Assembly (NCBI GenBank): GCA_963802415.1
Contig: CAWDIH010000002.1
Span: 858,592-922,591, forward strand
Length of the DNA: 64,000 nucleotides
Origin: DATAES01 sp963802415
GTDB lineage: Bacteria; Actinomycetota; Acidimicrobiia; Acidimicrobiales; JACDCH01
Direction: 5' to 3'
The position numbers were made by a program, and so were the translations under genes. The notes below the pieces were generated by a model. It was given only the letters and a program-made list of their open reading frames with translations. It was not told the origin of the DNA and did no database searches. Of the stretch, positions 16,197 to 24,519 are shown one piece after another (within the stretch, counting starts at the first letter, position 1; each line of letters begins with the position of its first letter).

Positions 16197-16718
16197 CTAG
16201 GCCATTTTGTCGAAGACGAACCAGGCGATCTTCACTGCGTAGCCGGGCGTTCCATTTAGGTAGAGCGTGAGCGTGCTGTCGGCCGGGTTGGGGTGGGCGA
16301 CGACAACCTTGCAGAAGCCTCCCTCGTACCCTTGGACGACCGGCGTGGGCGGACTCTGCACCATCGCCAACGCGCAGCTGGTCGTCTTCAATCCTCCCGG
16401 CACGGTCACCGTCACAGACAGGTTCGGGTTGAAGATCGGCACGGTGCCGCTGCGCACGAACGAGGCGATGCCCTGGACCGCGAGTGCGGGACCGGTGCCG
16501 GTGTTCGACACGGCCAGCGTCCCGGCGGACGCTGACGAGCTCAGTGACGTCGAGGCCGACCCGGAGGTGTTCGGTGTGCCGAGAATGGCGGGGTCACCAG
16601 CCGCCGCATCGGCCGGGGCCGCCAGGCCCACCCCTGCCGCCGCCGCGCCAGCCGCACCAGCCGCAAGCCCACCTCCCATCCGCAGCAGACCGCGCCGACT
16701 GAATCGTGCCCATGCCAT
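16197..16718 (-). CDS. Tat-exported secreted protein, beta-rich
   Basis: The product is 173 residues. The N-terminus has a twin-arginine signal (FSRRGLLRMGGGLAAGAA, then a long Ala-rich stretch ending ADAA). The mature part is Ser/Thr/Gly/Val-rich and looks like a small beta-sandwich (GTLAVSNTGTGPALAVQG, then SVTVTVPGGLKTTSCALA, ending TLTLYLNGTPGYAVKIAWFV). No enzyme motif was seen. ATG at 16716-16718 follows a strong GAGGGGGG ribosome site. Two cysteines could form one disulphide. Function unknown. Confidence 0.7.
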   Translation of the reverse strand: MAWARFSRRGLLRMGGGLAAGAAGAAAAGVGLAAPADAAAGDPAILGTPNTSGSASTSLSSSASAGTLAVSNTGTGPALAVQGIASFVRSGTVPIFNPNLSVTVTVPGGLKTTSCALAMVQSPPTPVVQGYEGGFCKVVVAHPNPADSTLTLYLNGTPGYAVKIAWFVFDKMA

Positions 16719-17083
16719 GTCGCCCCCCTCACGAACGTGCTGTGCGGCGAGTCTGTCACGCAAGCCCCGGACGTGGCGTCGCATAGGACCCGCCGTGGTG
16801 CGTCATCCGACGACTCCCCCTCTGCCATCCCGCTGTCGACGCGAAGGCGACGACCGTGGGTGAGGTTCGTGCCACGATGCTCGGGCCGTTCGAGATACCG
16901 ATCGGGGAAGCGCGAGCGTTCCCCGGCTATGACCCGTCAGAGTTCGCGGCGTGGTGCCCAGCCGCACGGACTACCCGTTCTGGAGCGCCGCGCACCCGCT
17001 CGTAATGCCGGTTCCTGTGTGGTCTTGCTGACCGCTTGAACGCGTCGGACAACGGGAGCATCCACGTCAACTGGAGGTGCTCC
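16719..17083. other. intergenic stretch, no gene seen
   Basis: The 365 bp lie between two divergent genes. Several short frames exist but none has a recognisable product. An AGGAGGT-like ribosome site at about 17072 belongs to the recombinase that follows. Confidence 0.4.
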
Positions 17084-17998
17084 ATGTCCACCTACGTCCA
17101 TTCGACCGAACTGGTCGCGCCCACGCGCCCGCTGTTCGATGAGGCCCGGCTGGCTGTGGCCGGCTTTCTCGCGCGCGTACTCGGGACCGACTCGGGTGTC
17201 ATACGCGGCTGACCTGCGGCACTGGTTCGGGTGGTGCGACCAGGTCGGCCTGCGCGCCTTCGAAGCCCAGCGTCCCCATCTCGAGCTGTGGGCCCGGCTG
17301 CTCGAAGAACGGGGCCTGGCCCGGGCCACGATCAGTCGGCGGCTGTCGACGCTGGCAGGGTTCTACCGGTTCGCGGTCATCGACGGGATCTTGGACCGCT
17401 CCCCGGCCGAGTACGTCCGGCGCCCCAAGATCGACACCGAGGCCGCCACCCTGGGGTTGGATCGGATGGAGTTGGGCGCGTTCATCGCCCAAGGCGCGGC
17501 GGCCGGGCCCCGGGATCACGCAGTGGCGTGTCTGTTGGGGTTGTTGGGGTTGCGGGTGTCGGAGGCGTGCAGCATCGACATCGAGGACCTGTCCACCGAA
17601 CGCGGCCCCGCACCGTGACCGTGTTGGGCAAGGGCCACAAGCTGGCCGTGATCCCGATGCCGCCCCGGGTGGGTCGTGCCGTGGATCAAGCCGCGGGCGA
17701 ACGCATTGGCGGACCGGTGTTGTTGATGAACTCGGGACGCAGGTTGGACCGTCCCGCTGCTACTCGGATCGTGCGGCGCTTGGCCAAGCGGGCTGGGATC
17801 ACCAAGCACATCTCGCCGCATTCGCTGCGCCACAGCTTCATCACCGCCGCCCTCGACGCGGGCGTCCCCTTGCGCGATGTGCAGATCGCCGCTCGCCATG
17901 CCGACCCGAGGACGACCACCCGCTATGACCGGGCCCGCAACAACTTGGACCGTCACGCCGCCTACGTCGTCACCGCCTTCGTCGCCGGCGCGTCGTGA
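17084..17998 (+). pseudogene. XerC/D-like tyrosine recombinase with two frameshifts
   Basis: ATG at 17084 follows a GGAGGT ribosome site. The first frame ends at about 17213. Shifting by one base near 17175 continues with RVSYAADLRHWFGWCDQVGL, the core-binding domain, then LGLLGLRVSEACSIDIEDL, which carries the first catalytic Arg. A second shift near 17605 leads to RTVTVLGKGHKLAVIPMP (Lys), HSLRHSFITAALDAG (His-Arg), ARHADPRTTTRYDRA (His and nucleophile Tyr). The joined product is about 300 residues, like integron or XerD-type recombinases. It lies away from the att sites, so it belongs to a different mobile unit than the island integrase. Confidence 0.8.
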
Positions 17999-18001
17999 GC
18001 G

Positions 18002-18496
18002 TTACGCGGTCGTGATCGACAGCTCATACCGGGCGGCCACCGCTCGGCACACCTCGACCACTGGGCGACCTGACCGGTCCGCCGCCGCTCGCACGTACGT
18101 CACGAGGGCGTAGGCCGCGTAGACCCAGAAGTCATCGAGCCGGTACCAGCCGGCGTCGTCTGCCAGGTCCGGTTACACGCCGGCGTGAACCATCGCGACC
18201 GCCCGCAGGGCGTAGCTGCTCTTGGCGCGCTCGGTCTTGCCGGAGAACGGGCATTCGGGAAGGAACGTCTCATACAGCGATCCCGCGTCGAGCGGGTTGT
18301 CTCTCGTTGCGCCCGACTCTGCCAACGCATCCGCGGCCAGCCCGACATACACGTCACCCGGGAACAACCACCCTCGCACATGCAGCGGGGCTGCAGCCGA
18401 GACCACTTCGGGCACTGACGACCCGGCCGCGAGCATCGACAGCACCTGCCCTCGCGCTTGCTGGCGGTCTTGCTCCGTGATCTTCGGGCGAGGCAT
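18002..18496 (-). pseudogene. unknown protein interrupted by an in-frame TAA
   Basis: ATG at 18494-18496 begins MPRPKITEQDRQQARGQVLS. The frame runs 107 codons to TAA at 18173-18175 (context HAGV-stop-PDL). It then continues open in the same frame for 56 more codons (DDAGWYRLDDFWVYAAYALV, then VVEVCRAVAARYEL) to TAA at 18002-18004. Codon use is similar on both sides, which suggests one protein of about 164 residues broken by a nonsense change, perhaps CAA or GAA to TAA. No family was recognised; the N-terminus looks helical and basic. Confidence 0.5.
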
Positions 18497-18598
18497 CAAC
18501 CGAACCGTACGGCCACCGCGCAACGGCGACCAGCAAGGCCGCACAGGAACCGGCATTTCAGTGCGGTTAGCTGGGCGCGAGCACTGAGCTGTATCTCT

Positions 18599-19219
18599 TC
18601 AAACGTTTGCTTGGTCGAGGAACGAGGCGGTGAGATCGAAGAGTCGGTCGGCGATCTCCTGCCAGCTGCGTGCCCGATGCCGGTTCAATGACTCGAACGT
18701 CTCGACGTTCGTCAGCACCACCAAGGCATCGACGACCTGTTCGCTCGTCCAGGAAGGGCTGACGTGCCCCGCGTCGACCAGCCGTCCGGCGAGGTGTTGC
18801 AACGATTCGATGCGCCGGCCGTAGTAGGTGACATCGAGGATCTGCACAATGTCGTGCTCGTGGCGGGCGGCGTCGAGGGCGGCACTCAGGCTGCTGCCCA
18901 TCGCCGCAAACATGCGGCAGTTCTCGCGCAAGAACTCGCGCAGAGCGATGACGGGGTCGGTGAGCTGGCGTGCCTCATCGAGCCGCGCTATCCCTGCGGT
19001 CGACAACACGTTCCAGGCAACCGCCTCGAAGAGCCCGACCTTCGAACCAAAGTGCCGGTAAACGGTGGGTCGGGTGGTCCCGGCTCGGGTCGCGATCTCA
19101 TCGATCGCGGCCGGATGAAACCCGGATGCGGTCATCAGTTCGGTTGCGGCGTCGAGGATGCGCTGGCGAGTTGTGGCGGCGGACTCTAGGCGCCGACCGA
19201 GCCTGTAAGGCCTGGTCAT
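18599..19219 (-). CDS. TetR-family transcriptional regulator
   Basis: The product has 206 residues. The N-terminal TetR helix-turn-helix is clear: TRQRILDAATELMTASGFHP, AAIDEIATRAGTTRPTVYRH, FGSKVGLFEAVAW. The ligand-binding half is all-helical and of unknown specificity. ATG at 19217-19219. It is divergent from a small membrane-protein gene and shares with it a 68-bp spacer holding an inverted repeat, so it probably represses itself and its neighbour. Confidence 0.9.
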   Translation of the reverse strand: MTRPYRLGRRLESAATTRQRILDAATELMTASGFHPAAIDEIATRAGTTRPTVYRHFGSKVGLFEAVAWNVLSTAGIARLDEARQLTDPVIALREFLRENCRMFAAMGSSLSAALDAARHEHDIVQILDVTYYGRRIESLQHLAGRLVDAGHVSPSWTSEQVVDALVVLTNVETFESLNRHRARSWQEIADRLFDLTASFLDQANV

Positions 19220-19242
19220 GGCACCTCTCGACAAGGCATGCA

Positions 19243-19270
19243 ATTCGTGATACGTAGTGTAATACGAAAT
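19243..19270. promoter_or_regulatory. inverted repeat, probable TetR operator
   Basis: ATTCGTGATAC at the left mirrors GTAATACGAAAT at the right around a short centre. It sits between the divergent TetR gene (start 19219) and the membrane-protein gene (start 19287). Size and position fit a TetR-family operator. Confidence 0.5.
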
Positions 19271-19286
19271 AGCGAAGGGCGGCGTC

Positions 19287-19688
19287 ATGACCAGGGCGCA
19301 GGAGATAGCGATCGTGTACGGCGTCGTGAGCATCTCCTATGGGTTCGCGCTCGGCATCCCGCTCTCCCGTGAACGAATGGCGGCTCCGAGTGCGTCGCGC
19401 CACCTCGTCATCGCGCACCTGTCGGCCATCCTCCAAGGCGCCATGTACCTCGGCTTGTCGGCGGCATTCGCGATGTCGACCCTCACCGCATCCCTGGAGA
19501 CGGCCGCGGCGATCCTGTTGGTTTGCGGATCCGTGCTGTTCGTGACCGGTGCGACGCTCAACTGGCGGCAGCACGTAGGAGACCACTTTGCTCAGCGGTC
19601 CGTCGGATGGCGATGCTTCGCTCTCAGCTCGGTCGGACACCTCAGCGGCATGACGATCGTGCTCGTCGGCGTCGTCGCGAGCATCTGA
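19287..19688 (+). CDS. small four-helix membrane protein
   Basis: A 133-residue hydrophobic protein with about four transmembrane helices (IAIVYGVVSISYGFALGI, LGLSAAFAMSTL, AAAILLVCGSVLFVTGATL, GMTIVLVGVVASI). No enzyme motif is visible. It is read divergently from the TetR gene and 3 bp upstream of a SnoaL-like gene, so the TetR protein probably controls a two-gene unit. ATG at 19287. Confidence 0.7.
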   Translation: MTRAQEIAIVYGVVSISYGFALGIPLSRERMAAPSASRHLVIAHLSAILQGAMYLGLSAAFAMSTLTASLETAAAILLVCGSVLFVTGATLNWRQHVGDHFAQRSVGWRCFALSSVGHLSGMTIVLVGVVASI

Positions 19689-19691
19689 CCC

Positions 19692-20122
19692 GTGGCAGCA
19701 CGCGATCACCGCGCCACCATCCAACGGCTCTTCGACGACGTATGGAACGGTCGGCGCGTCGAGATCATCCCGGAGTTGTACGCGTCGGAGTACGTCGTCG
19801 ATTACCGCCGTACTCCGAGCTCCGTCAAGGTCGGGACGCCGTACGCGAAATGGTCGAGCGCGCGTGGGCGACGAGGCCGGACTATCACGAAGAACTGCTC
19901 GCGGTCCTCGTCGAAGGTGACCGGGCCGCGGTGCACTTACGGATCAGCGGAACGCAACTCGGTTCGTGGGGTCCGATCCCGCCCACCGGCCGACGACTCG
20001 AATTCGAGGAGATCTTGTTGCTGACCTTCGACGCGCACGGGCGCGTTGTCCATCAGCGCGGGATCGTCGACAACCTCGCCGGGTTACGGCAAGCCGGCGT
20101 CATCCCTGACACTCAGGACTAG
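19692..20122 (+). pseudogene. SnoaL-like (NTF2 fold) protein, frameshifted
   Basis: GTG at 19692. The opening ATIQRLFDDVWNGRRVEIIP followed by ELYASEYVVDYR is typical of SnoaL-like polyketide-cyclase or ester-cyclase proteins. At about 19806-19815 the frame shifts by one base and continues YSELRQGRDAVREMVERA, then HLRISGTQLGSWGPIPPTGR and RGIVDNLAGLRQAGVIP. The joined length is about 142 residues, normal for the family. The substrate cannot be inferred. Downstream of the TetR-controlled membrane gene by 3 bp. Confidence 0.7.
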
Positions 20123-20167
20123 GTGCCGGCCACAGACCAGTTGATCTACCTCGCAACCTCGCTGGGT

Positions 20168-20260
20168 GCACTTCTGCGGTCGCAGAACCCGGGCTGTAGG
20201 TGCCGATGCGATGGGCTGCATCCATAAGAAGGCGTGGATCGACTGGTAGCGCAGAAGTGC
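20168..20260. repeat. inverted pair of GCACTTCTGCG / CGCAGAAGTGC
   Basis: GCACTTCTGCG (20168-20178) and its exact complement CGCAGAAGTGC (20250-20260) enclose 71 bp. The motif CAGAAGTG recurs at 20562-20571, 22510-22520 and about 30679-30688, each directly behind a cargo gene. At 22514-22537 it forms a hairpin with 7-bp arms. Confidence 0.5.
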
Positions 20261-20305
20261 CAATCCCGCGAGGCCAGGTGACTCCTCGCGACCACACTGT
20301 GACGC

Positions 20306-20554
20306 GTGGCTGTTGGCGCAGTGCTGTGCGTTGTGGGCGCCTTCTTGGTGGTCCTCGGTGTGCTCGGGTGGGCAACCCTGCGCTTGTCTGGATCAACAGA
20401 AACTCGGCCGATGCGGTTGTCTGAACGATTGAGTGCGAATCCCTTCGAGGCCGGGTTGGCTGCGCTTGCCTACCTGATGAAGCCGGGAGCACTTCTGGTC
20501 GCTGCGGGTGTGGTGGTCCTTCTCGTGGCTGGCCTCGCGGGACTGGTGTTCTGA
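20306..20554 (+). CDS. small two-helix membrane protein
   Basis: An 82-residue protein with GTG start. Two long hydrophobic helices (VLCVVGAFLVVLGVLGWATL and LLVAAGVVVLLVAGLAGLVF) are joined by a polar loop. No family was recognised. It stands alone between repeats that flank cargo genes; function unknown. Confidence 0.5.
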   Translation: MAVGAVLCVVGAFLVVLGVLGWATLRLSGSTETRPMRLSERLSANPFEAGLAALAYLMKPGALLVAAGVVVLLVAGLAGLVF

Positions 20555-20587
20555 GCGCGAGCGCAGAAGTGAGGGCGCCTCTGCTTG

Positions 20588-21662
20588 TCAAGCAGCGAGT
20601 GGCGTGTCGTGTTCGTTCACGATGTTGCGGACGAGCGGGAACACCTCGCGTGCGACGTAGCGCTTCAGGCAGCGGATGATCTCGCGTTTGGAGAGCCCTT
20701 CCGCGGTTCGCCGCTCGACGTAGGCGCGTGTGGGTGGATGGTTCGACATGCGGGTGAGCACGATCGTCCACAGCGCGGAGTTGGCGTGACGATCACCGCC
20801 TCGGTTGAGCCGGTGTCGTTTTGTCTTTCCTGACGACGCGTTGACCGGCGAGCTTGCGCACAGCGCGGCGTAGCTCGCTTCACTGTGCATCCGATCGGGA
20901 TTGTCGCCGGCGGTGACGAGAAGTTGACCGGCGGTCTCATAGCCGACGCCGTGACGAGCGAGCAGCGGCGCCGCGATTGTCCGCAGGATCGTGTGGAGGT
21001 GACGGTCGAGTTCACGGGTCTCGAGATCGAGTGCCCGCCACCGACGCGCCACGCTGACCAGCGCGCGCTTGGTCGCCACTTCGGGAGTGTGCGCGGTGCC
21101 GGTCCGCCACCGTTCGATCACGGCGATCTTCTTGCGCAACGTCAACCCGATCAACCGTTCCCGCAACGCGTCGGGCGCAGTGTCGATGAGGCTGTGCAAC
21201 TGGTTCGCCGCCGCCGTCCGAGACTTCATCGCACCGTTGCGAGCCACTCTCAGCTGGCGCAACGCCTCGACCGGACCGTCACCGGACTTCGGGGTCACGG
21301 TCGCTTCACCGGACAGCACGGCCCACGCTGCGGCTTCGGCATCGACCGTGTCGGACTTGCCGCGGCGGCGCCGGTTCTGACGGTTGGGCCGGTTGACCTC
21401 GATGACGCGCACATCGTCGCGCCGCGAGATAACGAGCCACCCCCGCACCCCATGAGCCGCACCCTTCGACACCGACGGCGAAGAGCTCGCCGTGCGACTG
21501 CATCCAGCTCAACAACTTCCGGTAGCCGTGACGAGTCGTCGGAAACGACGCGACCCCTTGGATGCGACCAAGGTCGTCAATCACCGCGGCGACGTGTTCA
21601 TGCTTGTGCGTGTCGATCCCGCCGATCATCTGACCGAGCGACTCGCGTGCCATCGTGGCCAT
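20588..21662 (-). pseudogene. second IS110-family transposase, frameshifted
   Basis: From ATG 21660-21662 the N-terminal domain reads IGGIDTHKHEHVAAVIDDLG (catalytic Asp) and HGELFAVGVEG (Glu). Around 21436-21441 one extra base breaks the frame. The next frame continues SRRDDVRVIEVNRPNR, GKSDTVDAEAAA (Asp), then the C-terminal Transposase_20 domain (GVGYETAGQLLVTAGDN, AALCASSPVNASSGKTKRHR, LNRGGDRHANSALWTIVLTR). Total is about 355 codons. It is a different IS110 subgroup from the one at 14838. A 24-codon piece of a close relative lies at 62499-62570. The 290 bp upstream hold no gene and would be the IS end. Confidence 0.85.
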
Positions 21663-21955
21663 GCCACCTCTTTCTGCGTCAACGGATGAGGAGTGGCACG
21701 CACCGCCGGGCGGGCGGACAGGACAGTGATGGGGCCTCTGCACAGGCGCCTCTTCGGTCACGGACGCTCGTCCGGTGCGTGCACAACAGGACCTCACACA
21801 CCCGGCCGACAGATCACTTACAAGACACCTCTCGCGAGGGTCGGCCGATACACCGGTCAGACCGGGTGAGTGAGACCCTGGCCGCTGCCTATCAGCATCA
21901 ACAACGCGGCAGGTGCATCCTCACTGCCGATACAGCGCACGCCGATCGAGGCAAT

Positions 21956-22504
21956 ATGAGCGGGGTGAGGTTGCGGGCGGTGGTCGGTGCGATCGTGATC
22001 GCGGGCACCGCAGCCTGCACCGGTGGATCCGACCATGCGGCTCCGGCCACGAGCAAGCCGGTATCGAGTTCGTCGTCGTCGTCATCGGCGGTCGTACCGC
22101 AAGCTCCGCTGTCGGCTCGGATTCAGCTACCGGCGGAGACGATGACGACGGGCACCACGATGCAGGCCGAGGTCGTCGTCACGAACGACACGGGCGCTCC
22201 CATTGAGACCTCCGCCTGCCATGGCGGACTCTTCCATATCGGCTTGCGAAGCGATCGGATCGAATCGTTCCCTTCGTTCACAAGTTGCTTCCAGCGGATG
22301 ACCATCCCAACGGGCGTCTCGACGTACCCCGAGCCAGTGATCGGGACCTACTCCTCCTGCACTCATGACGCGACCAGCGCAGCACCTCACTGCATCGCGA
22401 GCGGCATGCCGCCATTGCCACCGGGCCGGTACGAGGCGCGTCTGTACCAGCGGCACGACTTGGTGCCGCCACCCCCATCAATCACGATCGACGTGACTCG
22501 ATAA
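21956..22504 (+). CDS. putative lipoprotein
   Basis: The product is 182 residues. The N-terminal signal VVGAIVIAGTAACTGG ends in a lipobox-like TAAC, and a Ser-rich linker follows. The rest is a beta-rich domain with MTTGTTMQAEVVVTNDTGAP, a pattern of extracellular immunoglobulin-like or intracellular-proteinase-inhibitor-like folds, and four cysteines. It is probably anchored outside the membrane. Function unknown. ATG at 21956. The stop codon is followed within 6 bp by the CGCAGAAGTGC repeat. Confidence 0.65.
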   Translation: MSGVRLRAVVGAIVIAGTAACTGGSDHAAPATSKPVSSSSSSSSAVVPQAPLSARIQLPAETMTTGTTMQAEVVVTNDTGAPIETSACHGGLFHIGLRSDRIESFPSFTSCFQRMTIPTGVSTYPEPVIGTYSSCTHDATSAAPHCIASGMPPLPPGRYEARLYQRHDLVPPPPSITIDVTR

Positions 22505-22513
22505 GCCGACGCA

Positions 22514-22537
22514 GAAGTGCCGTTCCCGCCGCACTTC
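22514..22537. repeat. hairpin form of the CAGAAGTGC repeat
   Basis: GAAGTGC and GCACTTC (7-bp perfect arms, 10-nt loop) lie 10 bp behind the lipoprotein stop codon. It is the same motif as at 20168-20260. It could serve as a transcription end or a recombination site; no T-run follows. Confidence 0.4.
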
Positions 22538-22575
22538 GATCGCCTGTCAGACCGTGGGGCTAGCGTCGAGATGAG

Positions 22576-22812
22576 ATGAGCGGCGACGAAGCGCAAGGCG
22601 GAAGGCTCCGAGCCTCGTTCGATCGTCACCCCAATGCTGGGGAGTATGAGGGCCTACGGGTCGCCGACGCCGAGAGTCTTGCCCGCAGTCGGGGTGTGCA
22701 AGAGATTCGAGTATTCAATGCTACAAAGTCCGGGATTCGGCGAAATCTTCGCCGCAATCGATTGAACATGTACGAATCGGATGGCGTCGTCATGCGGGCC
22801 GCCTGGTTCTAA
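22576..22812 (+). CDS. I78-like peptidase-inhibitor family protein
   Basis: A 78-residue protein. The segment LARSRGVQEIRVFN, followed by RRNRLNMYESDGVVMRAAWF, resembles the C-terminal pattern of the small I78 inhibitor family (a conserved Arg-Leu-Asn strand and a final beta-hairpin). No signal peptide is visible, so it would act inside the cell or through a partner. ATG at 22576; an earlier ATG at 22571 stops immediately. Call based on pattern only. Confidence 0.45.
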   Translation: MSGDEAQGGRLRASFDRHPNAGEYEGLRVADAESLARSRGVQEIRVFNATKSGIRRNLRRNRLNMYESDGVVMRAAWF

Positions 22813-22994
22813 TCCCGACCGACCGGGATGTGCCGATCCTGAACACTTCGGGAGCACGCGCGACAGGCCGAAGACCGTCCGGTATCGCGCATCCACAGGT
22901 GTCCATCGTTGTGACGTCAGCAGTGCCCTCAACCGCCGGGTCGCGGCGCTGTGGTCGGTGGGCAGTGCGGGCAATATGCGGCTGCTCGCCTGGC

Positions 22995-23801
22995 TCAACG
23001 CCAGGACACGCTGAAGACGCGCATCGGCTCGTCGAAGCCTTTGAGGTCGACGAGGCCCTCATCCTCGAACGGCAGTCTCTTCCCGAGGCACAGCTCCCGG
23101 ACGGCACTCGACACCAGGATGCGACCGCCCTCGCACGACGAGCACACGCGGGCCGCAAGCTGAACGGCAGCTCCGAAGAGGTCATCGTTCTCCGTAACGG
23201 GCTCGCCGGCGCTGACGGCGACGCGAACATCGAACGACACTCCGTCGCCCTCGTTGTGGAGCACGGTCGCACGCTGGATGGCGATGGCCGCTTCAACGGA
23301 CCGACTCACCGAGGTAAACGAGGCCATGACACCGTCCCCGGTGTGTTTGACACGTCGGCCACCCCCGCTTCGGATCGCATCGTCGACGATGGCATCATGT
23401 GCGTGGATCACACGCATCACACCCCGGTCCCCGAGCCGTTGGGTGAGCTCCGTCGAGCCGACCACGTCGGTGAACAAGATCGCTCTGAACGCCGTGGCGA
23501 CGAACTCCTCGCCCGAGCTCGGCCGGTCAATCGCGCCCAAAAACCCCTCTACCGCAGCACGATCAACCTCGATGATCTTGGCGGCCACCAGACCGTGCGC
23601 CTCGCGATGGACGGCTTCGACGGCTTCTGTCGAGGGTCCCTCAACGAGACAGAAGCCTCCGCCACTGCCATGGTCGAACCAGTAGGTGATGTAATCGACC
23701 CCATACTTGGATTGCGTCTGGAGGTCACGCACATGCGCCTCCGCGATGTCCGACGGAGTGAACTCCTCGGGCACCTCATGACGATCCATGTACAACGGCA
23801 T
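22995..23801 (-). CDS. DUF4242 domain fused to a class III adenylate/guanylate cyclase
   Basis: 268 residues. The first 80 or so (MPLYMDRHEVPEEFTPSDIA, then YWFDHGSGGGFCLVEGPSTE) match DUF4242, a small ferredoxin-like domain. The rest is a class III nucleotide cyclase: ILFTDVVGSTELTQRLGD holds the first metal Asp, HTGDGVMASF the second, and FDVRVAVSAGEPV and AAVQLAARVCSSCEGGRILV are typical. No membrane segment is present. It would make cAMP or cGMP in the cytosol, with DUF4242 as a likely sensor. ATG at 23799-23801 was preferred over an upstream extension because DUF4242 starts there. Confidence 0.85.
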   Translation of the reverse strand: MPLYMDRHEVPEEFTPSDIAEAHVRDLQTQSKYGVDYITYWFDHGSGGGFCLVEGPSTEAVEAVHREAHGLVAAKIIEVDRAAVEGFLGAIDRPSSGEEFVATAFRAILFTDVVGSTELTQRLGDRGVMRVIHAHDAIVDDAIRSGGGRRVKHTGDGVMASFTSVSRSVEAAIAIQRATVLHNEGDGVSFDVRVAVSAGEPVTENDDLFGAAVQLAARVCSSCEGGRILVSSAVRELCLGKRLPFEDEGLVDLKGFDEPMRVFSVSWR

Positions 23802-24519
23802 CGCGCCTGCCCCCCTGCCGTGCCGGGCCACTCGAGGTGCCGGGCCATGACCTCCAGGGAGCATAGAGGCTGCCCGCCCCGGCGACCTGCGGGTGGTCCC
23901 GTCGGCGCTGGCGCGACGTCATCGACGACATCATGTCGAGCGTCGACCGATGCACGACTTAGGTCAGGTGCGCCTAGTCCATGCCCCGCGCGTCGAGGCA
24001 CGTGCCGCAACAGCCCACGTCGGCCGCATAAATCGTTCGACCTCCGACGCCATGCCCGGACCCCGCCACCGGTGTGAAGACCGTGAGCGTCGGATCGGAG
24101 TGTTGCGCAGGAAGGTCGTCCCCGCCCCGACACCGGCTCACACGGGGTACTCCACCCTGGTCAAGGACGCCGTGATGCGCGTCGGCGGGCTGCAGGCCAG
24201 AGTCTGATGATCTCCTCGGCGTCCGTGGGTCCGACCGTCATGCAAGACAGGATGCCGGTATGGCGACTATGGGCCGTGAGGTCGTCGTTGGTGACGTGTT
24301 CTCGCCATGTCACTGGTCCGCGGCTGATCGCGGATGCGACTCCTGGCGACAAGTTGGTGACACGCACACAACGGCTTCGCTGTTCGTCGACCAGGAACGG
24401 CTGCGGTAATCCAGGACAGCAGATCTCGAGGAGCCACACCTCCGTGTGGAGGTAGGGCTCTTCGCTGCCCGATCAGCACGTCACACTAAGGCGACGCGTC
24501 GCGCGGACCGCCCGGATGC
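23802..24519. other. 718-bp stretch with only a gene remnant
   Basis: Apart from a degenerate DsrE-like piece on the minus strand (about 23917-24095), no gene could be supported. Near the kinase end, 24431-24460 holds an imperfect hairpin (CCACAC-CTCC-GTGTGG inside GAGC/GCTC) that could end transcription of the two-component operon on the minus strand. Confidence 0.4.
23917..24095 (-). pseudogene. DsrE-like protein remnant
   Basis: On the minus strand one frame encodes IYAADVGCCGTCLDARGMD, then a stop, AHLT, a stop, and HRSTLDMMSSMTS. The order (CGTC motif, DARG, then an STMDEL-like helix) resembles the C-terminal half of small DsrE-fold proteins. Two stop codons and no start show that it is decayed. 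The family match is tentative. Confidence 0.4.

Noticed and set aside
24161..24439. A 92-codon minus-strand frame beginning MWLLEICCPG
   Set aside because: No ribosome site, no recognisable domain, and it lies in a decayed stretch; a real gene could not be supported.
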